Origin: Zafaria ginkgonis
GTDB lineage: Bacteria; Actinomycetota; Actinomycetes; Actinomycetales; Micrococcaceae
Length of the DNA: 64,000 nucleotides
Direction: 5' to 3'
Assembly (NCBI RefSeq): GCF_039540195.1
Contig: NZ_BAABEO010000023.1
Span: 62,001-126,000, forward strand
How positions within the stretch are numbered: the stretch's first letter is position 1; each line of letters begins with the position of its first letter. This document shows, one piece after another, positions 17,301-25,654 of this stretch. The position numbers and the translations under genes were made by a program. Under the pieces are notes generated by a model. The model made no database searches, had not been told where the DNA came from, and was given only the letters and a program-made list of their open reading frames with translations.

Positions 17301-17770
17301 GTGCGGCCCTGCTCGAGCTGTTCCTTGCCGTCGTCCAGCTGCCGGCGTCCGTCGGCGAGCTCGGCGCGTCCGTCGGCCAGCTGGAGGCGGGCGTCGGCGA
17401 GCTTTTCCTGCGCGGAGTCCATCTCCGACTGCAGGTCGAAGGGGTCGGTGGCGGAGGCGACGTCCTCCAGGTCCCCCAGCCGGGTGAGGGCGCCCTGCAC
17501 CGCGGCCGCCTGGGCGGGGGTGAACGCGGATCCGTCCGCCGTGCGGTAGACGATCGACCCGTTGCCGCCGGCCAGGTCGGGAAGCTCCGTCTTGAGCCGG
17601 TCCAGCGTTTGCTGGCTGGCCGCGCCCGGGATGCTGAAGCTGTTGCTCAGGGTGCCCATGAAGGCGCCGGCGCTGGCCCCGATGGCCAGCAGCACGGCCG
17701 TCCACGCGGCCACGAACCACCAGCGGCGGCGGTAGGCCAACCGGCCCAGGCGGTAGAGGAAACTTGCCAT
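14378..17770 (-). CDS. MMPL-family exporter with a very long heptad-repeat extracytoplasmic domain (1130 aa)
   Basis: RND-superfamily membrane exporter. Helix 1 is at residues 18-37 (RWWFVAAWTAVLLAI). Two copies of the MMPL core follow, each with the conserved Asp-Tyr helix (GIDYSLFIVHRHRR and GLAMDYQVFLVSGMRE). The first outer loop is hugely enlarged: residues about 119-265 and 360-500 are tandem 7-residue units of type LADGRAE / LEAGKEE / IAAGEAK, predicted to form long coiled coils. This makes the N-terminal half resemble YhgE/Pip-type proteins. It lies 4 bases after the TetR gene and overlaps maf, so the TetR protein probably represses it. Substrate unknown; lipids, siderophores or toxic amphiphiles are usual for the family. 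Confidence 0.9.
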   Translation of the reverse strand: MASFLYRLGRLAYRRRWWFVAAWTAVLLAIGASAGAFMGTLSNSFSIPGAASQQTLDRLKTELPDLAGGNGSIVYRTADGSAFTPAQAAAVQGALTRLGDLEDVASATDPFDLQSEMDSAQEKLADARLQLADGRAELADGRRQLDDGKEQLEQGRTDIEDGRAKLEAGKEEIASGTTKLQAAKAEVAAGRAELADARKEVAAGRAKLEAGQADLASGQGKYDAGAAQIADGTKQIAAAKKTLAASDKELAAGRKQYEAGVAELTAGLGVDTLAEAEDALASQEQQLAGLATQVDELTQQQEALDANTSLTEEKRKDAQDKLDAGKQAIAGALGVASFGQVPASLDAAQAGVAEGQEGAATLKASKAKLDDGAKQLAAGHKTLAAKEAELAAGRKTLAASKTKLDSGAATIAENRTKLDAAAARIAAGEAKLNAGASTIAANETKLKAGAAIIAENEAKLDDGAKTLEEKAAEIPEAEQKLSDGEAELADGEEELALGERKAASTAGMRFISADGTTAAANLTFTGSADALSTGARAQIKEIAAAPVGEGVEVYYSKEIVQDLSSVFGIAEVIGLAIAAAVLLAMLGTLVAAGLPLLMAVLGVGAGVGGTLALSSVIEMASITPALALMLGLAVGIDYSLFIVHRHRRQLLEGMAMEESIGRATGTSGNAVVFAGLTVVIALAALAVPGLPFLAVLGYSAAFTVAVSVVISLTLTPALLGIIGTRLVSKRAWAKAAAAGGSRRANDDGARGWGALVTRRPWLFAVAGILLLGIVALPAASLRTALPDGSAEPEGSSALQAYELMSDRFGGGYNGPVMVVSDLPAGLDADGAEAANLDLADRLRQVPGVVAAVPVDTNEANTVGVIQVIPQDGPASEATEELVHTLRDSAAQIQAETGSAIQLTGQVAIQVDVSEKLAEALPPYLGIVVGLSLILLLLVFRSVVVPLLATAGFLLSLAAAFGATVAVYQWGWLGTVFDVHTPGPIMSFLPILLTGILFGLAMDYQVFLVSGMRESYAHGRPARAAVRSGFAHAAPVVTAAALIMASVFAGFVFAHLTMMRAIGFSLAVGVLIDAFIVRMTITPAVMHLLGRHAWYIPRWLDRILPDVDVEGAKLEPAGARETERARDTVDA
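16271..17416 (-). repeat. Coding heptad repeats within the MMPL exporter
   Basis: Corresponds to protein residues 119-500. The consensus is hydrophobic-x-x-Gly-Arg/Lys-x-Glu/Lys repeated every 21 bases, with an interruption at residues 266-359 (VDTLAEAEDAL to GVAEGQEG). Confidence 0.8.
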
Positions 17771-17774
17771 CGCG

Positions 17775-18422
17775 TCAGGCCTTTCGCTCGGCGTCGGACG
17801 CCTGGTTCTGGAGGTGGGGGAAGCCGTCGCGCAGCAGGGCGAGCGCGTCGATCAGGTGCCCCTGGAGGGCTGCCATGGAGGCGTCGGACAGGTCTCCGGC
17901 GTGGTCGCGGGCCCAGTGGGCAAAGGCGGCCCGGCCGGCGCCGACGATCGAGTGGGCGAACACCACGACCTCGAAGTCGTTGCGAGCCGGGATGCGCTCG
18001 CGGATGGAGTCGACCAGGTGGTCCGCGCAGTCGTCCCAGGCCTCCAGCTGCAGCCGGCCCAGCTGGGCGTTGCCCGCGGCGAGCACGAACAGTTCGGCCA
18101 CCGGGGCCAGCAGGCGCGGCTCGGCCAGCGACTGCATGGCCTGGACGGCGGCGGCCACGACGGTGAGCCCCTCGGGGACGGCATCCATGGTCTGCAGCGC
18201 GTGGTCCAGGAACCGCTCCACGGGCACGTTCAGCGCCGCCTCGACGGAGGGGAAGTAGTTGAAGAAGGTGCGCCGGGACACCCCGGCGGCCTCGGCGATG
18301 CGGTCGGCGGTGACGGCCTCGGGGCCGCCTGCACGCAGCAGGTCCAGCGCGGCGTCGGCGATGGCGGCGCGCGTGGCCGTCTTGTTTTGTTCCCGGCGCG
18401 AGGTGGGGTCGGAGGAGCTCAT
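17775..18422 (-). CDS. TetR-family transcriptional regulator (215 aa)
   Basis: N-terminal helix-turn-helix with KTATRAAIADAALDLLRAGG, VTADRIAEAAGVSRRTFFNYFPS, the standard TetR DNA-binding layout at residues 14-62. The ligand domain is all-helical and unassigned. It is the first gene of an operon with the MMPL exporter (4-base gap) and maf. The ATG at 18422 has no ribosome site but lies 6 bases after a TAGTGT box, so the message is probably leaderless. A palindrome GTGCAA-GT-TTGCAC sits inside the promoter, which fits self-repression. Confidence 0.92.
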   Translation of the reverse strand: MSSSDPTSRREQNKTATRAAIADAALDLLRAGGPEAVTADRIAEAAGVSRRTFFNYFPSVEAALNVPVERFLDHALQTMDAVPEGLTVVAAAVQAMQSLAEPRLLAPVAELFVLAAGNAQLGRLQLEAWDDCADHLVDSIRERIPARNDFEVVVFAHSIVGAGRAAFAHWARDHAGDLSDASMAALQGHLIDALALLRDGFPHLQNQASDAERKA

Positions 18423-18428
18423 GAACTT

Positions 18429-18458
18429 ACACTATGTGCAAGTTTGCACCCTGTGCAA
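18429..18458 (-). promoter_or_regulatory. Promoter and overlapping operator of the tetR-MMPL-maf operon
   Basis: Minus strand: -35 TTGCAC (18453-18458), 18-base spacer, -10 TAGTGT (18429-18434), then 6 bases to ATG. The spacer holds the perfect inverted repeat GTGCAA-GT-TTGCAC (18436-18449), and GTGCAA recurs over the -35 and again near 18483. A repressor bound here would cover the whole promoter. Confidence 0.65.
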
Positions 18459-18543
18459 TTCATCGGCGCCCAATTCGATGGGGTGCAATTCGAAGGAGTG
18501 CGAGTCGGCCGGGATGCTCCCTCCGCGGGTGCCGGGAACGACG

Positions 18544-18580
18544 GCGGCGCCGCACCATCGCAGTGATGGTGCGGCGCCGC
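18544..18580. terminator. 16-bp hairpin terminator after the dicarboxylate symporter
   Basis: Perfect stem GCGGCGCCGCACCATC with its complement, loop GCAGT, 38 bases past the stop at 18618 on the minus strand. Confidence 0.85.
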
Positions 18581-18617
18581 GGGGCGGGGGTCCGGTGCGG
18601 TCCCCGCCGTCGGTGCG

Positions 18618-20024
18618 TCAGCGGTGCGCGGGCTCGGCCTCGAGGGCCGGGACGGCGGCGTCATCGGCGGAGTCGGTGGCGGACTCGTCGGCGAACGGGG
18701 TGCCGTTGCGCGGCGCGTTGTAGAGCGCCTCGTCGAGGATGCCTTCGCGCTTGGCCACGATCGCCGGCACCAGCGCCTGGCCGGCGACGTTCACCGCGGT
18801 GCGGCCCATGTCCAGGATCGGGTCCACGGCCAGCAGCAGGCCAACGCCCGCCAGCGGCAGGCCCAGCGTGGACAGGGTGAGGGTCAGCATCACCACGGCG
18901 CCGGTGGTGCCCGCGGTGGCGGCGGAACCGAGGACGGAGACCAGGGCGATGAGCAGGTAGCTCCCCAGGTCCAGGTCGATGCCGAAGAACTGGGCGACGA
19001 AGATCGCCGAGATGGCCGGGTAGATCGAGGCGCAGCCGTCCATCTTGGTGGTGGCGCCCAGCGGCACGGCGAACGCCGCGTAGCCGGAGGGCACGCCCAG
19101 GTTGCGCTCGGTGACGCGCTGCGTCAGCGGCAGGGTGCCGATCGAGGAGCGGGAGACGAAGGCCAGCTGCACCGCGGGCCACACGCCGGAGAAGTACTGG
19201 CGCACGCCCAGGCCGTGCAGCCTCACCAGCACCGGGTAGACCGCGAACAGCACCAGGGCCAGGCCCACGTAGACGGCGACGGTGAACTTGCCCAGGGCGC
19301 CGATGGTGTCCCAGCCGTAGGAGGCGGTGGCGTTGCCGATCAGGCCCACCGTGCCGATCGGGGCGATGCGGATGATCCACCAGAGCACCTTCTGGATCAC
19401 GGCGAGGATCGATGCGCTGAAGGCCAGGAAGGGTTCGGCCGCCTTGCCGACCTTGAGCGCGGCGACGCCGACGGCGATGGCGATGACCAGCACCTGCAGC
19501 ACGTTGAAGCTCACGCTCGTGGCCACGTCGCCGGTTTCGGCGACCTTGGAGCTGGCGCCCAGGCCCAGGAAGTTGGAGGGGATCAGTCCGAGGAGGAAGG
19601 CCCACCAGTCGCCGGTCTTGCCGCTGTAGTCCGCGGGGGCCGGCTGGCCGGTGTTGGCGCCGGGGCGGAACACCAGGCCCAGGGTGATGCCGATGACCAC
19701 CGAGACGAAGGCGGTGATCGCGAACCACAGCAGGGTCTTCCAGGCCAGCCGGGCCGCGTTGGCGACCTGCGAGAGGTTGGCGATGGAGGCGACGACGGCG
19801 AAGAACACCAGCGGGATCACGGCCGAGCGCAGGAGGCTGACGTAGCTGGAGCCGATCGTGGCCAGGGTCTCGCCCAGGGCGGTCGGGGTGTCCTCGGTGT
19901 GGCCGGACTGGCGGGCCACCAGGCCCAGGACGACGCCGAGGACCAGGGCGGCGATGATCTGCGGCCCGAAGGAGGTCATCCAGCGGGGAACGCGCGTGGT
20001 CGGTGCGGGGGATGCGGTAGTCAC
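18618..20024 (-). CDS. Dicarboxylate/amino acid:cation symporter (DAACS, GltP/DctA type, 468 aa)
   Basis: Trimeric sodium or proton-coupled importer of glutamate, aspartate or C4-dicarboxylates. Family marks: FVSRSSIGTLPLT (the Ser-rich re-entrant hairpin HP1), FAVPLGATTKMDGCASIYP (helix 7 with the NMDGT-like substrate motif, here TKMDGC), and DPILDMGRTAVNVAGQAL (helix 8 cation/substrate site). The start is a GTG with no ribosome site; TAGCGT lies 6 bases before it (20031-20036), as in other leaderless genes of the window. The C-terminal tail is acidic (ESATDSADDAAVPALEAE). Monocistronic. Confidence 0.92.
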   Translation of the reverse strand: MTTASPAPTTRVPRWMTSFGPQIIAALVLGVVLGLVARQSGHTEDTPTALGETLATIGSSYVSLLRSAVIPLVFFAVVASIANLSQVANAARLAWKTLLWFAITAFVSVVIGITLGLVFRPGANTGQPAPADYSGKTGDWWAFLLGLIPSNFLGLGASSKVAETGDVATSVSFNVLQVLVIAIAVGVAALKVGKAAEPFLAFSASILAVIQKVLWWIIRIAPIGTVGLIGNATASYGWDTIGALGKFTVAVYVGLALVLFAVYPVLVRLHGLGVRQYFSGVWPAVQLAFVSRSSIGTLPLTQRVTERNLGVPSGYAAFAVPLGATTKMDGCASIYPAISAIFVAQFFGIDLDLGSYLLIALVSVLGSAATAGTTGAVVMLTLTLSTLGLPLAGVGLLLAVDPILDMGRTAVNVAGQALVPAIVAKREGILDEALYNAPRNGTPFADESATDSADDAAVPALEAEPAHR

Positions 20025-20178
20025 CCGTCGACGCTAGACGTGCTTCCTATATCAGGCCGAGTCGATGTTGAGAAATGTTACGGGCCTCGGACTTGGCGGT
20101 GCCCGCCTCGCACTGCCCGATCGGCGCGGATCCGCGGCACAGGCACCCCCGCGCATCGGACCCCTGTGACGAAACTCT

Positions 20179-20212
20179 CCGGCCCCGCCGCCCGACAGGG
20201 CGGCGGGGCCGG
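20179..20212 (-). terminator. 15-bp hairpin terminator after the DUF885 gene
   Basis: Perfect stem CCGGCCCCGCCGCCC / GGGCGGCGGGGCCGG with loop GACA, on the 3' side of the gene ending at 20292. The remaining 20025-20178 shows nothing else I can support. Confidence 0.8.
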
Positions 20213-20221
20213 AGGAGCGGG

Positions 20222-20310
20222 CGGGCCGCAGCGGTGTTGCCTTGGGCCCGCGGCGACCGTGTGGCCTTGGGCCTGCGGCAGCCGTGTTGTTTTAGGCCTG
20301 CGGCAGCAGG
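20222..20310. repeat. 25-bp tandem repeat, three full units and a partial, at a gene's 3' end
   Basis: Units start at 20222, 20247, 20272 and 20297. Their form is CCTGCGGCAGCCGTGTTG followed by TTTTAGG or CCTTGGG. The unit at 20272 contains the stop codon of the DUF885 gene; the others lie past it or just inside it. It looks like local duplication of the gene end. Confidence 0.6.
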
Positions 20311-21986
20311 GCCCGGCGCAGCGTGTCCAGGCCCACCGAACCCAGGTTCAGTGCCTCGCTGTGGAAGGCCTTGATGTCGAAGGCCTCGCCCTCGGCATCA
20401 AGGCGGGCGTCGCGGATCTGCTCCCACAGGCGCTGCCCGACCTTGTAGGACGGGGCCTGCCCGGGCCAGCCGAGGTAGCGGGTGAACTCGAAGTTCAGTT
20501 GCCCCTCGGAGATGTCCAGGTGCAGGGCCAGGAAGTCACGGCCCTTCTCCGCGGTCCAGGTGCCCTCGCCCCAGCGGGCGGGCACCTCGAGCTCCAGGTG
20601 GACGCCGATGTCGAACACCACCCGCGCCGCGCGCATCCGCTGCATGTCCAGCATGCCCATGTGGTCGCCCGGATCGGCAAGGAACCCCAGGTCCAGCATC
20701 AGCCGCTCCGCGTACAGCGCCCAGCCCTCGCCGTGGCCGGACACCCAGCAGGCGTGGCGGCGCCAGTCGTTGAGCGTGTCCTTGCGGTAGGTGGCGGTGC
20801 CGACCTGCAGGTGGTGGCCGGGGACGCCCTCGTGGTAGACGGTGGTGGTCTCCGCCCAGGTGGTGAAGTCGTCCTCGCCCGCGGGCACGGACCACCACAT
20901 GCGGCCCGGCCGCGAAAAGTCGTCGGAAGGCCCGGTGTAGTAGATGCCGCCCTCCTGGGTGGGGGCGATCAGGCATTCGAGGCGGTCCATCGGGGCCGGG
21001 ATGTCGAAGTGCACGTCCCGCAGCGCGGCGACGGCGGCGTCCGACTTCTCCTGCATCCACTGCCGCAGCGCCTCGGTGCCCTTGAGCTGGCGGGCCGGAT
21101 CGGCGTTGAGGATGGCCTTGGCCTCCTCGATGGCGGCACCCGGCCTGACCTGCGCGGCGACCTTCTCCTGCTCGGCGATCAGCCGGTCCAGCTCCTCGAC
21201 ACCCCAGCGGTAGGTCTCCTCCAGGTCCACCGCCGCGCCCAGGAAGAGCCGGGACATCAGGGCGTAGTACTCGCGGCCCACGGCGTCCTTCTCCGGGGCC
21301 GCCGGGCGCAGCTCGGTGCCAAGGAAGCCGGCGAAGGAGCGGTAGGCCCCGGTGGCCAGGTCGGCACCCTCGGCCAGGTCGGCGGACAGCGCGGCCGGCA
21401 GTTCGCCGCCGTCGGCCAGTGCGGCGCCGGCGGCGAGGGTGCGGAAGAAGCCGTCCGCCTTGGCGTAGTCGTTGGCCTGCTCGGCGACGATGTCCACCTG
21501 GCGCCGGGCGGCGACCTTGCCCAGCGCGAGGGAATGCCGCAGCGACTCGGTGTATCCGGCCAGGGCGGCCGGCACGTTGCGCAGCCGGCCGGCAATGTGG
21601 CCCCACTGCTCCACGGTGTCCTGCGGCATCAGGTCGAAGATCGCGCGGATCTCCTGGGCGGCGCAGGCGATGTTGTTCAGCTCGGTGATGCCGGTGCCGA
21701 TGATCTCCAGCTCCAGGCCCAGCCGTTCGCGCATCGCGTCCAGGGTGGTGGCGTCGATGCCGTCCACCGGTTCCAGGCCCTCCAGTTCGGCCAACGCCTC
21801 GCGGGCGGCCTCCGCCCGGGCGGCGGTGCCGGCGGGGGAGTAATCCCCGTATTCGGTCTCGTGGCCGGGCAGGCCCAGGCTCGTGGCGAACTCCGGGGAG
21901 AGCTCCAGGATGCGGGCGAAGTGTTTGTTCGCGACTGCGTCGATGGCGGTGGGCACACGCGTCGTGCCGGCTGTGGCATTCGTCAT
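20292..21986 (-). CDS. DUF885 family protein, probable metallocarboxypeptidase-like enzyme (564 aa)
   Basis: DUF885 proteins have a thermolysin/M3-like helical fold. Here the metal motif is YHEGVPGHHLQVG (His-Glu-x3-Gly-His-His-Leu-Gln) with a downstream WALYAERLMLDLGF glutamate helix, so the enzyme is likely active. Cytoplasmic: no signal peptide. Length is usual. The ATG lies 6 bases after TAGGCT (21993-21998) without a ribosome site. Substrate unknown; short peptides or amino-acid conjugates are plausible. It is divergent from the serpin gene, which codes for a protease inhibitor of a different class, and no functional link is evident. Confidence 0.88.
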   Translation of the reverse strand: MTNATAGTTRVPTAIDAVANKHFARILELSPEFATSLGLPGHETEYGDYSPAGTAARAEAAREALAELEGLEPVDGIDATTLDAMRERLGLELEIIGTGITELNNIACAAQEIRAIFDLMPQDTVEQWGHIAGRLRNVPAALAGYTESLRHSLALGKVAARRQVDIVAEQANDYAKADGFFRTLAAGAALADGGELPAALSADLAEGADLATGAYRSFAGFLGTELRPAAPEKDAVGREYYALMSRLFLGAAVDLEETYRWGVEELDRLIAEQEKVAAQVRPGAAIEEAKAILNADPARQLKGTEALRQWMQEKSDAAVAALRDVHFDIPAPMDRLECLIAPTQEGGIYYTGPSDDFSRPGRMWWSVPAGEDDFTTWAETTTVYHEGVPGHHLQVGTATYRKDTLNDWRRHACWVSGHGEGWALYAERLMLDLGFLADPGDHMGMLDMQRMRAARVVFDIGVHLELEVPARWGEGTWTAEKGRDFLALHLDISEGQLNFEFTRYLGWPGQAPSYKVGQRLWEQIRDARLDAEGEAFDIKAFHSEALNLGSVGLDTLRRALLPQA

Positions 21987-22026
21987 GGTCCGAGCCTACC
22001 CCGACGTGAAACTGTTGTTGAGTAAT

Positions 22027-22038
22027 TTTGTGCACAAA
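22027..22038. promoter_or_regulatory. 12-bp perfect palindrome between the DUF885 and serpin genes
   Basis: TTTGTGCACAAA, about 40 bases upstream of the DUF885 start, in an AT-rich patch. Possible operator; regulator unknown. A TAGTGT box at 22109-22114 may be the serpin -10. Confidence 0.35.
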
Positions 22039-22150
22039 CTTCCGCCCGTGCGGAGGTCCGGTCGCGAAGGGTTATGCCTCCGTGCTGGCCGCACCGGCCC
22101 GCACTGCCTAGTGTGAGGGAAGGAACGTGGCCGGGGAGGCGTGGAGCACC

Positions 22151-23443
22151 ATGGGCGGACAGCGGAGCGGGCGCGGCCCGCGGCGGGCCGGGCTGGCGAT
22201 CCTCGCCGCCTCGGCGTTGGCATTGGGCGGATGCGCCGGCCCGACGACGCCCGGGCCTCCGGCCCCGGAGCAGGTGCGCGCCGACGTCGAACGCGCCACC
22301 CTCGCCGTCGAGTCCACCGGTGAGGGAGTGGAGCAGCTGCGCGGCACCGCCCGCACGCTCGGCGCCACGCTGCTGGCGGCCGCCGCGGAGGACGGACAGG
22401 CCAACGCCGTCACCAGCCCGGCCAGCCTGCTGCTGGCATTGGCTATGCTGCGCGTCGGGGCCGAGGGACGGACCGCCGAGGAAATGGACAGCGTGCTCGG
22501 CTGGGGTGACGGTTCGGCGGACGCGGCCAATGCCGTGCTGGCCGCCTGGGAGGAGTTCGACGGCGACCCCGCCTCCGTCAAGGACGACGAACCCCCGGCC
22601 CGGCCCCTGCTGCACCTGGCCAACGGGGTCTTCGTGGACAAGGCCACCCCCACGGGCGAGCCGTTTCTGGAGGGGCTGGGCCGGAACTTCGGCGCAGGGG
22701 TGTACCCGGTGGACTACGCCGACCCCGCCACGGGACAGGCGATCGACGCCTGGGTGTCGGAGAATACCGGCGGGAGGATCGAGAAGGCCCCGCTGGACTG
22801 GGATCCGGACACCACGCTGAGCCTGCTCAACGCTGTCTTCTTCGCCGCCGCCTGGGAAACCCCGTTCCCCGCGGACACCCTGGACGCCGACTTCACCACG
22901 GCCTCCGGCGAGGTGGTCAGGGTGCCCACGATGTACCGGACGGGCGAGCTCCGCCACGCCGAGGCGGACGGCTGGCGGATCGTGGAACTGCCCTACAACG
23001 AGGGATTCCTCATGCGCCTGGCCCTGCCGCCCGAGGGCGTCGCGCCGGCCGCCGGCGCGGACACGCTGGCCGCCCTGGAGGCCGCCGCGGAGGCGGCGCC
23101 CTCCGGGGAGCTGAGGGTGGGCCTGCCGAAGTTCGACTTCAACGGGACCCTCCAGCTGGTCCCGGCGCTGAAGGCGCTGGGGTTAGAGCGGACCCTGGGG
23201 TCCGAACCGGACCTGGACGCGATCCAGCCGGGCGCCGTCGTGACCGGGATCGCGCAGAGCGGGGACATCGTGGTGGCGGAGAAGGGCACGGTCGCCGCCG
23301 CCGTCACCCAGATCGGCATCGAGGCGACCTCCGTGCCCCTGCCCGTGGAGGAACTGCTGCTGGACCGCCCGTTCCTCTACCAGATCGTGGACACGCGCAC
23401 GGGCCTGCCGCTGTTCCTGGGCACCGTGGGCGATCCGCGCTGA
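22151..23443 (+). CDS. Secreted serpin (serine protease inhibitor), lipoprotein (430 aa)
   Basis: Serpin fold of near-complete length after a lipoprotein signal peptide: basic GPRR, hydrophobic LAILAASALA, lipobox LGGC with Cys28. Conserved blocks: VTSPASLLLALAMLRVGAEGRTAEEM, LHLANGVFVD, INAWV-like IDAWVSENTGGRI, LLNAVFFAAAWETPF, and the C-terminal DRPFLYQIVDTRTGLPLFLGTV. The hinge EKGTVAAAV matches inhibitory serpins (small residues at P15-P9). By spacing, the scissile bond falls near Thr393-Ser394, which suggests an elastase- or subtilisin-like target. The ATG at 22151 is preferred (GTGGAG 5 bases upstream); GTG 22127 is also in frame. Likely protects the cell surface from proteases. Confidence 0.93.
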   Translation: MGGQRSGRGPRRAGLAILAASALALGGCAGPTTPGPPAPEQVRADVERATLAVESTGEGVEQLRGTARTLGATLLAAAAEDGQANAVTSPASLLLALAMLRVGAEGRTAEEMDSVLGWGDGSADAANAVLAAWEEFDGDPASVKDDEPPARPLLHLANGVFVDKATPTGEPFLEGLGRNFGAGVYPVDYADPATGQAIDAWVSENTGGRIEKAPLDWDPDTTLSLLNAVFFAAAWETPFPADTLDADFTTASGEVVRVPTMYRTGELRHAEADGWRIVELPYNEGFLMRLALPPEGVAPAAGADTLAALEAAAEAAPSGELRVGLPKFDFNGTLQLVPALKALGLERTLGSEPDLDAIQPGAVVTGIAQSGDIVVAEKGTVAAAVTQIGIEATSVPLPVEELLLDRPFLYQIVDTRTGLPLFLGTVGDPR

Positions 23444-23520
23444 GCCGGATCGATCCCGTCCCTTCAACCGGCCGGAGCATCCGGCAAGCACCGGGGCTTC
23501 CGGCGAGCGGACCCGGCCTT

Positions 23521-23560
23521 CCGGAATAGACCCGCCCGTGTGCGGGTGGGTCTATTCCGG
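23521..23560. terminator. 18-bp hairpin terminator between the serpin and carboxylase epsilon genes
   Basis: Stem CCGGAATAGACCCGCCCG paired with CGGGTGGGTCTATTCCGG (one G-T pair), loop TGTG. Shares the CCGGAA...CCCGCCCG arm with terminators at 44288 and 46599. Confidence 0.8.
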
Positions 23561-23609
23561 ATGCTCCGGTCAGGGGCGGGGCAGGGAAGGCCGAGCCAAG
23601 GGCGGGGCC

Positions 23610-23831
23610 TTAGGCCCTTCCGCTGCGCCAGGTGCCGGGCATGGTGGCCATCTGGCGGCCGCGGCGGAACCCGCGGCGGACCTGCTCGCCGCGGGTCGGG
23701 GCGGGAGGCTCGGGTTCGGTGCCGTTGCGCAGGCAGAGCACGACGGCGGCGAGCGCCGCGATTTCCTCCGGCGTCGGGTTGCCGCGCTCGACCCGGAAGA
23801 GCGGTTGGTCCTGCGTGTCCGTGATGGTCAC
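23610..23831 (-). CDS. Acyl-CoA carboxylase epsilon subunit (73 aa)
   Basis: Small accessory subunit found in actinobacterial acyl-CoA carboxylases, where it helps beta bind the alpha subunit. It carries the family core FRVERGNPTPEEIAALAAVV and the conserved final Trp region (GTWRSG), with a basic linker RRGFRRGR. GTG start with AAGGAGAACGCA immediately upstream. It begins 10 bases after the beta-subunit gene and its ribosome site overlaps that gene's stop, so translation is likely coupled. Confidence 0.88.
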   Translation of the reverse strand: MTITDTQDQPLFRVERGNPTPEEIAALAAVVLCLRNGTEPEPPAPTRGEQVRRGFRRGRQMATMPGTWRSGRA

Positions 23832-23841
23832 TGCGTTCTCC

Positions 23842-25455
<1,614 letters not shown>

Positions 25456-25544
25456 GCCGTGGACTCCCGTCTGGGTGGGTTTAGTGGGAATGGCACAACG
25501 AGCATGCCAACTCAGCCAGTCTAGTGAGGTGGTTCGGGCCCCTA

Positions 25545-25564
25545 GGTGTAGGAATCCTACAAAA
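25545..25564. promoter_or_regulatory. Palindromic operator-like site between the carboxylase beta gene and birA
   Basis: TGTAGG-AAT-CCTACA (25547-25561), 92 bases before the beta-subunit ATG and about 95 before birA. Same motif and similar distance as the site upstream of the alpha subunit (12343-12359). On the minus strand a TAGACT box (25518-25523) may be the beta-subunit -10. Confidence 0.6.
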
Positions 25565-25654
25565 ACGCCCCCTGCGGCTCGGCCGCGCCGCCGCTGACCG
25601 TTGGGGGAGAACGGCTCGCAGCAAACTGTCGGCCGCCCGCCGTAGGCTGGATGC

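Noticed and set aside
14363..18166. A plus-strand open frame of more than 1200 codons opposite the MMPL exporter.
   Set aside because: It is the complement of the heptad-coding gene; its translation is low-complexity Gly/Arg/His-rich and has no fold. Very high GC makes such long false frames common here (also 3806-6181, 6949-8769, 8751-10346 and 28668-30971).
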